Origin: Ralstonia sp. ASV6
GTDB lineage: Bacteria > Pseudomonadota > Gammaproteobacteria > Burkholderiales > Burkholderiaceae
Length of the DNA: 45,237 nucleotides
Reading direction: 5' to 3'
Assembly: GCF_016429285.1 (NCBI RefSeq)
Contig: NZ_JAELUI010000037.1
Coordinates: 1 to 45,237, forward strand
Below, in pieces: positions 7,719-15,923 of this stretch (its first letter is position 1; each line of letters begins with the position of its first letter). The notes under the pieces are model-generated. The model did no database searches. It was given only the letters and a program-made list of their open reading frames with translations, and had not been told where the DNA came from. Both the position numbers and the translations under genes were made by a program.

Positions 7719-7747
7719 AGTATAGGACTCGGCTTATCGAATGGCAG
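7719..7747 (-). promoter_or_regulatory. Candidate promoter of the signalling cluster
   Basis: On the minus strand, CTGCCA (7747-7742, 4/6 to TTGACA) is spaced 17 bp from TATACT (7724-7719, 5/6 to TATAAT). The start point would be near 7712. The match is suggestive only. Confidence 0.3.
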
Positions 7748-7776
7748 GCCCGCCGGGTATACACCGGTCTAGCACA

Positions 7777-7792
7777 CCCCTCGAAAGAGGGG
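7777..7792. repeat. Perfect hairpin with GAAA tetraloop after the MFS gene
   Basis: CCCCTC-GAAA-GAGGGG forms a 6-bp stem closed by a stable GNRA loop on the plus strand. It lies 5 bp beyond the MFS stop. There is no U-tract in either direction, so it is more likely an mRNA 3'-end stabiliser than an intrinsic terminator. Confidence 0.4.
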
Positions 7793-7797
7793 AATTG

Positions 7798-9039
7798 CTA
7801 GCGCGCTTCCACCTCCAGCCGGCGCGTCCACGCCGCGGTTGCCGCCCAGAACCCCAGCGCCGCCACGCTGATGCCCGCGCCCAAGAGGCACACGCCCAAC
7901 CACCCCGTCCACGCATACACCGCTGTTGAGGCCATTGCCCCCAGCCCACTGCCGGCCGCGTAGAACAGCATGTAGGCACCGACCAGTCGGCTATGCGCGT
8001 CCGGATGCAAGCGGAAGATCAAACTCTGGTTGAGCACGTGAACGGCCTGCCCACCCAGATCAAGCAGGATGACGCCAACAATGAGCCAGGCTAGATGCTG
8101 CAAACCCAACCCCAACGGCACCCAGGCGATCAGCAGCAACCCCAGCGCGGCGGCAGTGGCCGGCTGCGCCCACCCGCGGTCTGCTAAGCGCCCCGCACGT
8201 ACTGCCGCCAGCGCACCTACCGCCCCTACCAGCCCGAACATGCCGATACCCGCCGTCGAAAACGCATACGGCGGCGCACTCAACGCCAATGCCAGCGCGC
8301 TCCAGAACACGCTGAATGCTGCAAACATCAATAGGCCGATCAACCCACGCACCTGCAGCACGCGTTCGGTCAGCAGCAATTGCCACGTCGAGCGGAGTAG
8401 CGCGCCGTAGCGCATGGGCACAGCTTCCATCGGCGGTGCTGGCAGCCAGCGCCACAACACAGCCAGCATCGTTACCGAGATCCCCCCCGACACGGCATAC
8501 ACCGCTCGCCAGCCCCAGGCATCTGCGATGATGCCCGCCACCGCCCGCGCGACGAGCAACCCGATCACCACGCCACCTTGCACCACGCCGAGCACACGGC
8601 CGCGCTCTTTCACCGAGGCCAACGCAGCGGCACAGGCGATCAAACCCTGCGTCATCGCCGTCCCCAGCAGGCCAACGCCCAGCATGCCCAGCAACAGCGG
8701 CCAACGCGTTTGTGCGAGGCACACACACAGCAGCGCCGCAGTCAGCAATACAAGCTGAACAAGCAACAGTGGCTTGCGTGGCCAGCGGTCACCCAGCGGC
8801 ACCACCAGCGCCAACGCCAGCGCGCATCCCGCCTGCGTTGCGCCGATGATGCCTCCGGTCCAGGCATCGCTCAGCGCAAAGTCGCGGGCCAACGCATCGA
8901 GCAACGGCTGCGCGAAGTAGACGTTGGCCACGCTGACCGCCGCACACATCGCCAGCATGGCAACCCAAGCCCGTGGCAAAGCGCCCACGGGAGCAATCTT
9001 CTCCCCGGGCGAATCAGCAGCAAGAGAATCGACAAGCAT
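7798..9039 (-). CDS. MFS transporter, drug/arabinose efflux type
   Basis: This 413-residue inner-membrane protein has about 12 hydrophobic helices. The start is taken at MLVDSLAADSPGEK (ATG 9039), because longer frames read back through the regulatory palindrome. The first helix contains NVYFAQPLLDALARDF, followed by the loop signature GDRWPRKP, both usual in the YnfM/arabinose-efflux group of major facilitator permeases. The transporter probably exports small organic compounds in exchange for protons; the substrate cannot be told. It is divergent from an HxlR regulator with a 25-bp palindrome between them, a common arrangement for inducible efflux genes. Confidence 0.85.
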   Translation of the reverse strand: MLVDSLAADSPGEKIAPVGALPRAWVAMLAMCAAVSVANVYFAQPLLDALARDFALSDAWTGGIIGATQAGCALALALVVPLGDRWPRKPLLLVQLVLLTAALLCVCLAQTRWPLLLGMLGVGLLGTAMTQGLIACAAALASVKERGRVLGVVQGGVVIGLLVARAVAGIIADAWGWRAVYAVSGGISVTMLAVLWRWLPAPPMEAVPMRYGALLRSTWQLLLTERVLQVRGLIGLLMFAAFSVFWSALALALSAPPYAFSTAGIGMFGLVGAVGALAAVRAGRLADRGWAQPATAAALGLLLIAWVPLGLGLQHLAWLIVGVILLDLGGQAVHVLNQSLIFRLHPDAHSRLVGAYMLFYAAGSGLGAMASTAVYAWTGWLGVCLLGAGISVAALGFWAATAAWTRRLEVEAR

Positions 9040-9048
9040 GCATACCCC

Positions 9049-9073
9049 ATCTGGTTTTAAATTAAAACCAGAT
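9049..9073. promoter_or_regulatory. 25-bp perfect palindrome, likely HxlR operator
   Basis: The two 12-bp arms ATCTGGTTTTAA / TTAAAACCAGAT flank a single central A at 9061 with no mismatch. The site begins 10 bp from the MFS start codon and lies 67 bp before the HxlR start at 9141. It is very AT-rich in the middle, unlike the surroundings, and could overlap the promoters of both genes. The dyad fits a dimeric winged-helix regulator, here the adjacent HxlR protein. Confidence 0.75.
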
Positions 9074-9140
9074 GAGTCTAGGCAGACTTGTTTTATCATG
9101 CAACCACTTGACCGACGCGGCCATTCGCCGCCCATGGACC

Positions 9141-9602
9141 ATGGTTCAACGCAAACGCTTTGACGACTCCACCTGCCCTGTCGCGCGCGCACTCGATGTG
9201 ATCGGGGACCGCTGGATGCTGCTAATCGTGCGCGATGCTTTCGACGGCCTGCGCCGCTTCAGTGAATTTCAGAAGAGCACCGGTGCTGCGCGCAACATCC
9301 TGGCCGACCGCCTGCGGCTGCTGGTCGAGCACGGCATCTTTGCCGTGGCCCCGGCCTCCGACGGGACGGCGTATCAGGAATACGTTCTGACCCCCAGGGG
9401 CGAGGCGCTCTTCCCGCTGGTCGTGGGTCTGCGGCAATGGGGGGAAGCGCATCTGTTTGCGCGGGGCGAGAGGCATTCCGTACTGGTCGACAAGCAAACG
9501 GAACAGCCGCTCGCGCCGATGCAGCCCGTGGCCCGAGACGGCCGTACGATTCGGGCAACAGAAACAGAGGTGCGCAAGGTGGCGGTCAAAGCGCGCGGCT
9601 AG
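9141..9602 (+). CDS. HxlR-family transcriptional regulator
   Basis: The protein has 153 residues from MVQRKRFDDSTCPVARALDV. Upstream in-frame starts would begin inside the operator and are less likely. The HxlR winged helix covers about 10-100. The family signature is clear: CPVARALDVIGDRWMLLIVR with the N-terminal Cys used for redox or electrophile sensing in several family members, then LRRFSEFQKSTGAARNILADR. The C-terminal 40 residues are an extension (HSVLVDKQTEQPLAPMQPV) seen in many betaproteobacterial members. It probably represses the divergent MFS gene by binding the palindrome at 9049-9073. A bidirectional terminator follows its stop. Confidence 0.88.
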   Translation: MVQRKRFDDSTCPVARALDVIGDRWMLLIVRDAFDGLRRFSEFQKSTGAARNILADRLRLLVEHGIFAVAPASDGTAYQEYVLTPRGEALFPLVVGLRQWGEAHLFARGERHSVLVDKQTEQPLAPMQPVARDGRTIRATETEVRKVAVKARG

Positions 9603-9616
9603 GCGCGATACCAAAG

Positions 9617-9646
9617 AAAAAGCCCCGAACCAGTCGGGGCTTTTTT
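9617..9646. terminator. Bidirectional terminator between hxlR-type gene and tRNA-Cys
   Basis: The stem GCCCCGA (9622-9628) / TCGGGGC (9634-9640) is followed by TTTTTT on the plus strand and by TTTTTCTTT on the minus strand. It ends both the regulator and the tRNA-Cys transcript. Confidence 0.88.
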
Positions 9647-9652
9647 GCATTC

Positions 9653-9726
9653 TGGAGGCGGAGGCCGGAATCGAACCGGCGTACACGGCTTTGCAGGCCG
9701 CTGCATAACCACTTTGCTACCCCGCC
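9653..9726 (-). tRNA. tRNA-Cys (anticodon GCA)
   Basis: The cloverleaf is complete on the minus strand. The acceptor stem is GGCGGGG / CTCCGCC, the anticodon loop CTGCAAA reads GCA, the T-arm contains GGTTCGATTCC, and the discriminator U73 (a cysteine identity base) is followed by an encoded CCA. The 5' end is at 9726. Confidence 0.95.
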
Positions 9727-9742
9727 AAGGGCTGAGCACCGT

Positions 9743-9751
9743 ATTGTAGCA
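9743..9751 (-). promoter_or_regulatory. Extended -10 promoter of tRNA-Cys
   Basis: The minus strand reads TGCTACAAT, an extended -10 (TGn plus TACAAT at 9748-9743). It is placed about 17 bp before the mature tRNA 5' end, so the primary transcript would start only about 10 nt upstream. No good -35 box is visible. Confidence 0.5.
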
Positions 9752-9779
9752 ATTCGTGAAGAACTGCGTTGTGCCGTGC

Positions 9780-9811
9780 CGATAAAGAAAAAGGGAAGCA
9801 AGGCTTCCCTT
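9780..9811 (-). terminator. Terminator of the tRNA-Gly pair
   Basis: A 9-bp perfect stem AAGGGAAGC (9791-9799) / GCTTCCCTT (9803-9811) with a 3-nt loop is followed on the minus strand by TTTTTCTTTATC. It separates the two tRNA-Gly genes from tRNA-Cys. Confidence 0.8.
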
Positions 9812-9817
9812 CGGGAT

Positions 9818-9893
9818 TGGAGCGGGAAACGAGGCTCGAACTCGCGACCTCAACCTTGGCAAGGTTGCGCTCTACCAACTGAGCTATTCCCGC
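9818..9893 (-). tRNA. tRNA-Gly (anticodon GCC), second copy
   Basis: A 76-nt cloverleaf on the minus strand, GCGGGAATAGCTCAGTTGG at the 5' end. The anticodon loop contains TGCCAA (GCC), the T-arm is GAGTTCGAGCC-like, and CCA is encoded. It is identical to the copy at 9946-10021, from which it is separated by 52 bp without a terminator. Confidence 0.95.
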
Positions 9894-9945
9894 GTAACCG
9901 GTTATGCCGCCGTGCACCACATCAACACGGCCACATATTTCAAAC

Positions 9946-10021
9946 TGGAGCGGGAAACGAGGCTCGAACTCGCGACCTCAACCTTGGCAAGGTTGCGCTC
10001 TACCAACTGAGCTATTCCCGC
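9946..10021 (-). tRNA. tRNA-Gly (anticodon GCC), first copy
   Basis: This has the same 76-nt sequence as the copy at 9818-9893, with anticodon GCC and encoded CCA. It is promoter-proximal in a two-gene tRNA transcript that starts at about 10090 and ends at the hairpin at 9791-9811. Confidence 0.95.
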
Positions 10022-10096
10022 ATTTTGGCTATCAGCACTGCCGTACAACTTTTGTGCTGCCAGACCGTTTCGTCACATCGCTGCAACGAGAAAGAG

Positions 10097-10126
10097 ATTA
10101 TGGCAAAAAAGAATCGCGCTCGTCAA
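10097..10126 (-). promoter_or_regulatory. Sigma-70 promoter of the tRNA-Gly pair
   Basis: On the minus strand TTGACG (10126-10121, 5/6) lies 18 bp from CATAAT (10102-10097, 5/6). The start point is near 10090, giving a leader of about 70 nt to be trimmed from the first tRNA. The promoter begins only 28 bp after the pgsA stop. Confidence 0.7.
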
Positions 10127-10153
10127 CACTTTTGCGCGAGAGTTTTTGCAGGC

Positions 10154-10729
10154 TCACTTTGCGCGCTCGCGGATCTGCGGCCAGGCGAGCTTCATGTAGT
10201 AAGCCATCGACCACAGCGTGAGCACCGCTGCCACGTAAATCAGCCAGGTTCCCCACATATGCGCGTCGATCACGTCGAGCAGCTTGCCCTCGAACAGCAG
10301 CAGCGGAATCGCGATCATCTGGAAGGTCGTCTTCAGCTTGCCGAGCATGTTGACGGCTACGCTCTTTGACGCGCCGATCTGCGCCATCCACTCGCGCAGC
10401 GCCGAGATGGTGATCTCGCGGCCGATGATGATCAACGCGACGATGTCCGAGACACGGCCCAACGCCAGCAATACCAGCAGCGCTGCGGCCACCATTAGCT
10501 TGTCGGCCACCGGATCGAGAAAGGCGCCGAACGATGAAGTCTGGTTCCAGCGGCGCGCGAGAAAGCCATCGAACCAATCGGTCAGTGCCGCGACGATGAA
10601 GAACACCGCGGCCGTCAGATTCTTGGCGGGCAGCGCCATCCAAGTGTCCGGCAGGTAGAACACGCCCACCACCAGCGGGATCATGGCCACACGCAGCCAG
10701 GTCAGGAGGATCGGGAAATTGAAAGGCAT
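10154..10729 (-). CDS. pgsA: CDP-diacylglycerol-glycerol-3-phosphate 3-phosphatidyltransferase
   Basis: The protein has 191 residues from MPFNFPILLTWLRV, the usual start of this family; a TTG six codons upstream is a weaker choice. It joins CDP-diacylglycerol and glycerol 3-phosphate to make phosphatidylglycerol phosphate, the committed step to phosphatidylglycerol and cardiolipin in the inner membrane. The CDP-alcohol phosphotransferase motif D-x2-D-G-x2-A-R-x8-G-x3-D-x3-D is complete, running from DWFDGFLARRW to FGAFLDPVADK. Several hydrophobic helices surround it. It follows uvrC on the same strand by 69 bp, and the tRNA block comes next. Confidence 0.95.
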   Translation of the reverse strand: MPFNFPILLTWLRVAMIPLVVGVFYLPDTWMALPAKNLTAAVFFIVAALTDWFDGFLARRWNQTSSFGAFLDPVADKLMVAAALLVLLALGRVSDIVALIIIGREITISALREWMAQIGASKSVAVNMLGKLKTTFQMIAIPLLLFEGKLLDVIDAHMWGTWLIYVAAVLTLWSMAYYMKLAWPQIRERAK

Positions 10730-10798
10730 GGCAAGTCGAGAAAACAACTACTGCGCCGGGTCATGCGCCGGCGCGGCAAGATGGGGCATTGTCGCCGA

Positions 10799-12772
10799 TC
10801 AATGCAGCTGGCGGTAGATTTCTTCGGCCAGGGTCTGGGAGATGCCTTCCACCGTAGCCAGCTCATCCACGCTGGCAGACATCACGCCGCGCAAGCCGCC
10901 AAAGCGCGCCAGCAGCCGCTGCCGGCGCTTGGCGCCAATGCCCTCGATCTCTTCCAGCCGCGAGGTATTGCGTGCCTTGGCCCGCTTGGCGCGCATACCG
11001 GTGATCGCAAAGCGGTGCGCTTCGTCACGGATCTGCGCGACCAGCATCAGCGCGGCGCTGCCCTGCCCCAGCTCCAATGAAGACCGGCCGTCAGCGAAGA
11101 TCAGCGTCTCCAGACCAACCTTGCGACCTTCTCCCTTGGCTACGCCGACCAGCAAGCCGATGTCGAGCCCCAACTCTTCAAACACCTGCCGCGCGACTTC
11201 CACCTGCCCCTTGCCGCCGTCGATCAGCACGATGGTGGGCATGTTGGGTGTGTCTTCGCCCGCCTGCTCGACGATCTTCTGGTAGCGGCGGGTCAGGACC
11301 TGGCGCATGGCGGCATAGTCGTCGCCGGGGGTGATGTCCTGGATGTTGTAGCGGCGGTATTCGCCGTTTTGCATGGCGTGGCTGTGGAAGACCACGCACG
11401 AGGCCTGCGTGGCCTCGCCGGCGGTGTGGCTGATGTCGAAGCACTCGACGCGCAGCGCGGCAAGGTCTTCGAGATCGATACCGATGGTCTCAGCCAGTGC
11501 GCGCGTGCGGGCCTGCTGGCTGCCTTGCTCTGACAGACGCCGCATCAATGAAAGCTCAGCACCCTTCTCGGCCATCTCCAGCCACGCACGGCGCCCGCCC
11601 TGCGGCTGACGCACGACAGACACGCGGCGCCCAGCCTGCTCGGCCAGCGCGTCGATGAGTTCCGTTGCATGGATCGGGTGACTGACCACCAGCACGGGTG
11701 GCACGAACTGGTCCAGGTAGTGCTGCGCGACAAACGCTTCGAGGATGTCGCTGGCCATGCGCTCCGGATCGCGCGCCAATTCCGCTGCGGAAGCACCCTC
11801 GGCTTCCACGTCTTCCCCAACGATGGCGGCGCCATCCTCCACGTGAGTCGGAAAGTAGGCCTTATCTCCCAGATGCCGGCCGCCGCGCACCATCGCCAGG
11901 TTCACGCAGGCGTGACCACCCTTGATGGCCACGGCCAGGATGTCGATGTCGCTGGCCTGCCCCACCTCTTCCACCGATTGCTGCGTGAGCACGGTCGACA
12001 GCGCGCCGATCTGGTCACGTACGACGGCGGCCTGCTCGAACGCAAGCGCCTCTGAATAGCGCTGCATCTTGTTTTGCAGCGTCTGCATGACTTCGTCCTG
12101 ACGACCTTGCAGGAATCCGGCCGCGTTGGCGACGTCGCGGGCGTAGTCCTCAGGGCTAATCGCCTGCACACATGGGCCACTGCAGCGATGGATCTGGTGC
12201 AGCAGGCACGGGCGCGTGCGGTTGTTGAAGACGGTGTCTTCGCACGTGCGGAGCTGGAACACCTTCTGCAGGATCTGCATGCTCTCGCGCACCGCATGCG
12301 CACTCGGGAACGGACCGAAGTACTGGTGCTTGCGATCCGTCGCGCCGCGGTAGTACGCCATGCGCGGATAGGCGTGCTGCGTAAGCTTGAGATACGGATA
12401 CGACTTGTCGTCGCGAAACAGGATGTTGTAGCGCGGCGCCAGCGCTTTGATGAGGTTGTTCTCAAGCAGCAGCGCTTCGGCCTCGCTGCGCACGACGGTG
12501 GTGTCGATGCGCGCGATCTTCGCCACCATCATCGCAATGCGCGGCGAGAGCAGCGTCTTGTTGAAGTAGCTGGAGACACGCTTCTTCAGGTCACGCGCCT
12601 TGCCCACGTAGAGCACATTGCCCTGCGCATCAAAATAGCGATACACGCCGGGCAGGTTGGGCAGGCGCGCGATGTACGCTTTCGCATCGAAATCAGGCAC
12701 ATTCGCGGGCGCGCTGGACTCGGCGCTCTCAGGCGTCTCAGGAAAATCGGGTGGCGTGGGGTCGGACGGCAT
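10799..12772 (-). CDS. uvrC: Excinuclease ABC subunit C
   Basis: The protein has 657 residues. UvrC makes the dual incision in nucleotide excision repair together with UvrA and UvrB. The N-terminal GIY-YIG nuclease domain ([35 protein letters not shown]) begins at about residue 36, after a Pro/Glu-rich leader that is longer than in E. coli. A UVR motif for UvrB contact follows near 230. Next comes the RNase H-like endonuclease domain ([33 protein letters not shown]), and two helix-hairpin-helix motifs close the protein ([19 protein letters not shown]). It is divergent from earP with 97 bp between starts. Confidence 0.96.
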   Translation of the reverse strand: MPSDPTPPDFPETPESAESSAPANVPDFDAKAYIARLPNLPGVYRYFDAQGNVLYVGKARDLKKRVSSYFNKTLLSPRIAMMVAKIARIDTTVVRSEAEALLLENNLIKALAPRYNILFRDDKSYPYLKLTQHAYPRMAYYRGATDRKHQYFGPFPSAHAVRESMQILQKVFQLRTCEDTVFNNRTRPCLLHQIHRCSGPCVQAISPEDYARDVANAAGFLQGRQDEVMQTLQNKMQRYSEALAFEQAAVVRDQIGALSTVLTQQSVEEVGQASDIDILAVAIKGGHACVNLAMVRGGRHLGDKAYFPTHVEDGAAIVGEDVEAEGASAAELARDPERMASDILEAFVAQHYLDQFVPPVLVVSHPIHATELIDALAEQAGRRVSVVRQPQGGRRAWLEMAEKGAELSLMRRLSEQGSQQARTRALAETIGIDLEDLAALRVECFDISHTAGEATQASCVVFHSHAMQNGEYRRYNIQDITPGDDYAAMRQVLTRRYQKIVEQAGEDTPNMPTIVLIDGGKGQVEVARQVFEELGLDIGLLVGVAKGEGRKVGLETLIFADGRSSLELGQGSAALMLVAQIRDEAHRFAITGMRAKRAKARNTSRLEEIEGIGAKRRQRLLARFGGLRGVMSASVDELATVEGISQTLAEEIYRQLH

Positions 12773-12818
12773 GACGTTCGCAGGCTCAGAGGGCGTCAGT
12801 GTAGAACAAGCCGCCGAC

Positions 12819-12824
12819 TACAAT
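12819..12824 (+). promoter_or_regulatory. Possible -10 box of earP inside an inverted repeat
   Basis: TACAAT sits exactly between GCCGAC (12813-12818) and GTCGGC (12825-12830). The -35 region is poor. The start would be near 12831, 39 nt before the earP ATG. Confidence 0.3.
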
Positions 12825-12869
12825 GTCGGCCCACCGTCTTTCCCGCCCGACTCGCCTTTCTCTTTCTGT

Positions 12870-14063
12870 ATGCGCACCATCACGTCCTGGGATCTCTTCT
12901 GCCGCGTCGTCGACAACTATGGCGACATCGGCGTGTGCTGGCGCCTTGCCCGGCAGCTTACGCAGGAGCACGGCCACACCGTGCGGCTGTGGGTCGATGA
13001 CCTGCGCTCATTCGAAAAGCTCTGCCCCGCCGTTGACGTAACCGCCGAGGCGCAGCGCGTCTCGGGCGTCGATATCCGCCAGTGGGGCGATGATGCGCAG
13101 GTGGCCGCATTGCTCGCCGCCGATGCGCACGCCACGCCGCATGACGTGGTGATCGGCGCCTTCGCGTGCGCCGTTCCGGAGCCGATGCTGCAGGGCATGG
13201 CCGCGCTTGCATCGCAGAGCACGGCGCCAGTCTGGATCAACCTGGAATATCTCAGTGCAGAGAACTGGGTGGCCGAGTATCACGCGATGCAATCGCCACA
13301 TCCACAACTGCCGCTGGTCAAATACTTCTTCTTCCCGGGCTTTGCGCGCAATACGGGCGGTGTGCTGCGCGAAACGCATCTGGGCGCCCAGCGCGCAACG
13401 TTCAACGCCAGCCCGGCGGCTCACCAAGCGTTGTGGCACCGGCTCGGCGTGGACGACCTGATGCGCGAACACCCCGACGCCCTGCGCGTAAGCCTGTTCG
13501 CATATGCCAACCCGGCATTGCCGGCGCTGGTTGCCCAATGGGAAGCCTCCCCGCTGCCGGTGATCTGCCTGGTGCCCGAGGGCTTGGCCGCCACGCAAAT
13601 CGCCGAGTTGCCGGGCAGCACCGGCGCCGCCAAAGCAGGTGCCCGCTGGTCGCGCGGCCAACTGACGGTCGCGGTGGTGCCGTTTGTTCCCCAGGAGCAC
13701 TACGATCCACTCTTGTGGGCCTGCGACATCAACTTCGTGCGCGGAGAAGATTCCTTTGTGCGCGCGCAGTGGGCGCTGCAGCCATTTATCTGGCACATCT
13801 ATCCGCAAAGCGACGATGTGCACCTGACCAAACTGGATGCCTTTCTGGCGCGCTACGCCCCCGCCCTGCCCGAAGCGCAAGCCAATGCACTCCGCACGTT
13901 CTGGCACGCCTGGAATGGGAGGCCAGACACGCTCGACTGGCCTGCTCTTGTGGCCGCCGCACCGGCCCTGCGCAACCGCGCGATCACCTGGGAGCACACC
14001 TTGTTGCATCTGGGTGATCTTGCCGCGAATTTGGTGGCATTTTGCGAAAAACAGGTAAAATAG
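12870..14063 (+). CDS. earP: EF-P arginine rhamnosyltransferase EarP
   Basis: The protein has 397 residues from [20 protein letters not shown], the conserved N-terminus of the family (formerly DUF2331). EarP moves rhamnose from dTDP-rhamnose to one arginine of elongation factor P, which activates it for rescue of ribosomes stalled at polyproline. It is an inverting GT-B enzyme. Asp15 and Asp19 in VVDNYGDIG match the conserved N-terminal aspartates, and the acidic C-terminal site [15 protein letters not shown] is present. The substrate gene efp lies 115 bp downstream on the same strand, the diagnostic arrangement. The first start after the divergent region was chosen; longer frames overlap the uvrC start. 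Confidence 0.95.
   Translation: MRTITSWDLFCRVVDNYGDIGVCWRLARQLTQEHGHTVRLWVDDLRSFEKLCPAVDVTAEAQRVSGVDIRQWGDDAQVAALLAADAHATPHDVVIGAFACAVPEPMLQGMAALASQSTAPVWINLEYLSAENWVAEYHAMQSPHPQLPLVKYFFFPGFARNTGGVLRETHLGAQRATFNASPAAHQALWHRLGVDDLMREHPDALRVSLFAYANPALPALVAQWEASPLPVICLVPEGLAATQIAELPGSTGAAKAGARWSRGQLTVAVVPFVPQEHYDPLLWACDINFVRGEDSFVRAQWALQPFIWHIYPQSDDVHLTKLDAFLARYAPALPEAQANALRTFWHAWNGRPDTLDWPALVAAAPALRNRAITWEHTLLHLGDLAANLVAFCEKQVK
14034..14061 (+). promoter_or_regulatory. Candidate efp promoter inside the earP 3' end
   Basis: GTGGCA (14034-14039, 4/6) is spaced 16 bp from TAAAAT (14056-14061, 5/6). A start near 14068 gives efp a leader of about 110 nt and lets it be transcribed more strongly than earP. 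Confidence 0.45.
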
Positions 14064-14178
14064 CGGGCTGATCTCTATATGCGGCCCCGGCTTTGATCTA
14101 GTTCGCGCGACCCGAGGGTATCGCGCGGTGCTTCGTTGCTTGGCGCGCATCGAACCCTCTTTTCTCAGGAAATGTGAA

Positions 14179-14769
14179 ATGGCTTTGAAAATCGCGCAAG
14201 AACTCCGCGCTGGCAACGTGTTCATGTGGGGCCCCAACGGCAAGGAAGCAGAGGCGATGGTCGTGCTCAAGACTGAGTACAGCCGCTCGGGCCGTTCGGG
14301 CGCCGTCGTCAAGATGAAGTACAAGAACCTGCTGTCGGGCGCAGGCGGTGAATGGGTGTTCAACGCCGACGACAAGCTCGATCAGGTCATCCTGGACAAG
14401 AAGGAAGCCGAATACTCCTACTTCGACGGCACGATGTACGTGTTCATGGACCCGGTCACGTATGAACAGTACAACGTCGAGCCCGCCGCCATGGGCAGCG
14501 CGCTGAACTACCTGCAAGACGGTATGAAGGTCGAAGTGACGTTCTACAACGAGAACGCCATCTCGGTGGAACTGCCGACCACGGTGGTTCGTGAAATCGT
14601 CTACACGGAACCGGCTGTCAAGGGCGACACGTCGTCGGGCAAGGTTCTGAAGGCCGCTCGCATCAACGACAACGAAGAATTCACGATCATGGTGCCGCTG
14701 TTCTGCAACATCGGCGAAAAGATCGAAATCGACACGCGTACGGACGAGTACAAGAGCCGCGCCAAGTAA
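14179..14769 (+). CDS. efp: Elongation factor P (rhamnosylated type)
   Basis: This 196-residue protein starts [25 protein letters not shown] lies 8 nt before the ATG. EF-P binds between the ribosomal P and E sites and speeds peptide bond formation at consecutive prolines. The domain-I tip loop reads [10 protein letters not shown]. Arg39 is in the position of the rhamnosylated Arg32 of the Pseudomonas protein; E. coli has a modified lysine instead. The absence of a lysine there and the adjacent earP agree. The region before the loop ([20 protein letters not shown]) is several residues longer than in Pseudomonas. A strong terminator follows 23 bp after the stop. Confidence 0.97.
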   Translation: MALKIAQELRAGNVFMWGPNGKEAEAMVVLKTEYSRSGRSGAVVKMKYKNLLSGAGGEWVFNADDKLDQVILDKKEAEYSYFDGTMYVFMDPVTYEQYNVEPAAMGSALNYLQDGMKVEVTFYNENAISVELPTTVVREIVYTEPAVKGDTSSGKVLKAARINDNEEFTIMVPLFCNIGEKIEIDTRTDEYKSRAK

Positions 14770-14785
14770 GCTGGCGCAGCACCAA

Positions 14786-14816
14786 CAAAAAAGGCAGCTT
14801 CGCGCTGCCTTTTTTG
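14786..14816. terminator. Bidirectional terminator between efp and nagZ
   Basis: The stem GGCAGC (14793-14798) / GCTGCC (14804-14809) with loop TTCGC is preceded by AAAAAA and followed by TTTTTTT, so it works for both converging transcripts. Confidence 0.9.
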
Positions 14817-14870
14817 TTGTGTCCGTGAAAAGCGAACCGGGCAAGCGGCCCGCCATCGCCTCTCTACGCT

Positions 14871-15923
14871 TTACGCAATCAGCCGGGCCTCACGCAGGGT
14901 ACGCAGGGCCTGCTTGTAGGCCGATTGCTGTTGCAGCTTTGACCAATCCTTGATCGCCCTGCCGCCAAACAGCCGGCGCACACGTCGCTGGGATGCTTTG
15001 CCCATCGCCACGTCCAGTTCCCCAAGCAGGCGATCGGCCTTGTCCGGCGCATTGCAGATCAGCACCATGTCGCAGCCCGCAGCCAGTGCCGCACGAGCAC
15101 CATCCACCACGGAGCCGGCGACGCTCGCGCCTTCCATGCTCAGATCGTCGCTGAAGATCACGCCGTCGAAATTGAAGTGCGCACGCAGCATGTCCTGCAG
15201 CCAGAAGCGCGAGAAGCCGGCCGGATTCGGATCGACCGCCGAATAGATGACGTGCGCCGGCATCACCGATTGCAGGCCGAGGCCCATCCAGCCATACGGC
15301 TGCGCATCGTCAGCAAGAATGGCCTCAAGCGGGCGATCATCCACTGGCACGGCAACGTGCGAATCGGCCTGGACATAGCCGTGCCCCGGGAAGTGCTTGC
15401 CACAGTTGGCCATGCCGGCCAAGCGCAGGCCGAGCGTCAGGTGGTTCGCGAGCATGGTCACGACGCGCGGGTCGCGATGGAAAGCACGATCGCCGATGAC
15501 GCTGCTGGTGCCGTAGTCGAGATCGAGCACGGGCGTGAAGCTCAGGTCGATATCGCACGCGCGCAGTTCAGCGGCCAGCACGTAGCCGCATGCGGTGGCC
15601 GCGCGCGTCGCTGCCAGCACGTCGCGGTCCCACAGTTTGCCTAGGGCGCCCATCGCGGGCAGGTGCGTGAAACCATCGGTCTTGGCGCGCTGCACGCGGC
15701 CGCCCTCGTGGTCGATACAGATCAGCACGTCATCACGGATGGCGCGGATCGCCTGCGTGAGCGCCGTCAGCTGCGCGCGCGACTCAAAGTTGCGGGCAAA
15801 TAGGATCACACCACCCGTCAACGGATGCGCGATGCGACGGACATCGTCAGCCCCGAGTTGGAGGCCCGCAACGTCGAGAACGATCGGGCCGGGGCGTTTC
15901 TGCGTCTTTGCTGTGGAATTCAT
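14871..15923 (-). CDS. nagZ: Beta-N-acetylhexosaminidase (cell-wall recycling)
   Basis: The protein has 350 residues from [20 protein letters not shown]; its ATG overlaps the acpS stop as ATGA. NagZ is a cytoplasmic glycoside hydrolase family 3 enzyme that removes N-acetylglucosamine from 1,6-anhydro-muropeptides during peptidoglycan recycling, producing the AmpR inducer in organisms with inducible beta-lactamase. Key motifs are present: [12 protein letters not shown], the substrate-loop motif [10 protein letters not shown] with the catalytic His, and [14 protein letters not shown] with the nucleophile Asp. It is the last gene of the long minus-strand block and ends at the bidirectional terminator. 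Confidence 0.95.
   Translation of the reverse strand: MNSTAKTQKRPGPIVLDVAGLQLGADDVRRIAHPLTGGVILFARNFESRAQLTALTQAIRAIRDDVLICIDHEGGRVQRAKTDGFTHLPAMGALGKLWDRDVLAATRAATACGYVLAAELRACDIDLSFTPVLDLDYGTSSVIGDRAFHRDPRVVTMLANHLTLGLRLAGMANCGKHFPGHGYVQADSHVAVPVDDRPLEAILADDAQPYGWMGLGLQSVMPAHVIYSAVDPNPAGFSRFWLQDMLRAHFNFDGVIFSDDLSMEGASVAGSVVDGARAALAAGCDMVLICNAPDKADRLLGELDVAMGKASQRRVRRLFGGRAIKDWSKLQQQSAYKQALRTLREARLIA

Larger units (their letters stand above)
7384..7797. other. Upstream regulatory region of the CHASE2 signalling cluster
   Basis: No credible gene lies in these 414 bp. The region contains a direct repeat GTTCTGTC (7662-7669) and GTTCTATC (7672-7679) with an inverted GTCAGAAC at 7692-7699, a candidate promoter (7719-7747), and a GAAA-loop hairpin (7777-7792) just after the MFS stop. 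The leader from the candidate promoter to the regulator start would be about 330 nt. Confidence 0.6.

Noticed and set aside
9781-10369. Frames running through the tRNA genes
   Set aside because: The sequence is fully explained by three tRNA cloverleafs and their signals. The repeated protein segments come from the two identical tRNA-Gly copies.
13008-14375. Open frame of 455 codons on the minus strand opposite earP and efp
   Set aside because: It covers two well-identified genes and the intergenic region, and shows no domain.
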